From positions 1-5,236 of the forward strand of contig WRDA01000118.1 of assembly GCA_009783675.1 (NCBI GenBank): 5,236 bases of DNA, in the 5' to 3' direction. The notes below the pieces were generated by a model, which saw only the letters and a program-made list of their open reading frames with translations, had not been told where the DNA came from and searched no databases. This document shows, piece by piece, positions 5,230 through 5,236 of this stretch. The stretch's first letter is position 1. Each line of letters opens with the position of its first letter. The stretch is from Symbiobacteriaceae bacterium (GTDB lineage: Bacteria > Bacillota > JAAYKD01 > WRDA01). The translations under genes were made by a program, and so were the position numbers.

Positions 5230-5236
5230 ATTTTGC

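Overview
The window reads as chromosomal DNA of an anaerobic-type Bacillota (Clostridia or a related class). The basis is gene content: a DUF4446 membrane protein, a YrvM/TcdA-type tRNA enzyme, CvpA, a DUF3343 small protein, a DUF951 small protein and a TrkA potassium-channel regulator. DUF951, DUF3343 and DUF4446 are, to my knowledge, mainly found in this phylum, and DUF4446 and DUF951 genes often lie near the replication origin there. The species cannot be named. Base composition looks even, moderately GC-rich, with no sign of a recently acquired island.

Layout, right to left because most genes are on the minus strand. A DUF4446 protein with one membrane anchor and an unusually long acidic, proline-rich tail (5188 to 4052) faces tail-to-tail, 6 bp apart, the only plus-strand gene, tcdA (3332 to 4045). 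tcdA is divergent from a 477-residue membrane-anchored protein with a predicted beta-propeller outer domain (3263 to 1830), which I cannot assign to a named family. The 68 bp between them holds a compact, probably bidirectional promoter. A 200 bp non-coding gap (1630 to 1829) follows. It is filled by two 62 bp copies of an imperfect repeat, each ending in a GC-rich hairpin, plus two further hairpins. Then comes a tightly packed four-gene minus-strand operon: cvpA, a DUF3343 gene, a DUF951 gene and trkA. Its junctions are a 16 bp overlap and two 5 bp gaps, and trkA is cut by the left window edge.

Functionally this is mostly envelope and housekeeping biology: ion-channel gating by NAD(H) or nucleotide sensing (TrkA), an uncharacterised CvpA membrane protein, tRNA modification at position 37 (TcdA), and two uncharacterised single-pass membrane proteins. 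I see no defence system, mobile element, CRISPR array, tRNA or rRNA. The least explained items are the structured repeat pair, the propeller protein and the tail of the DUF4446 protein.
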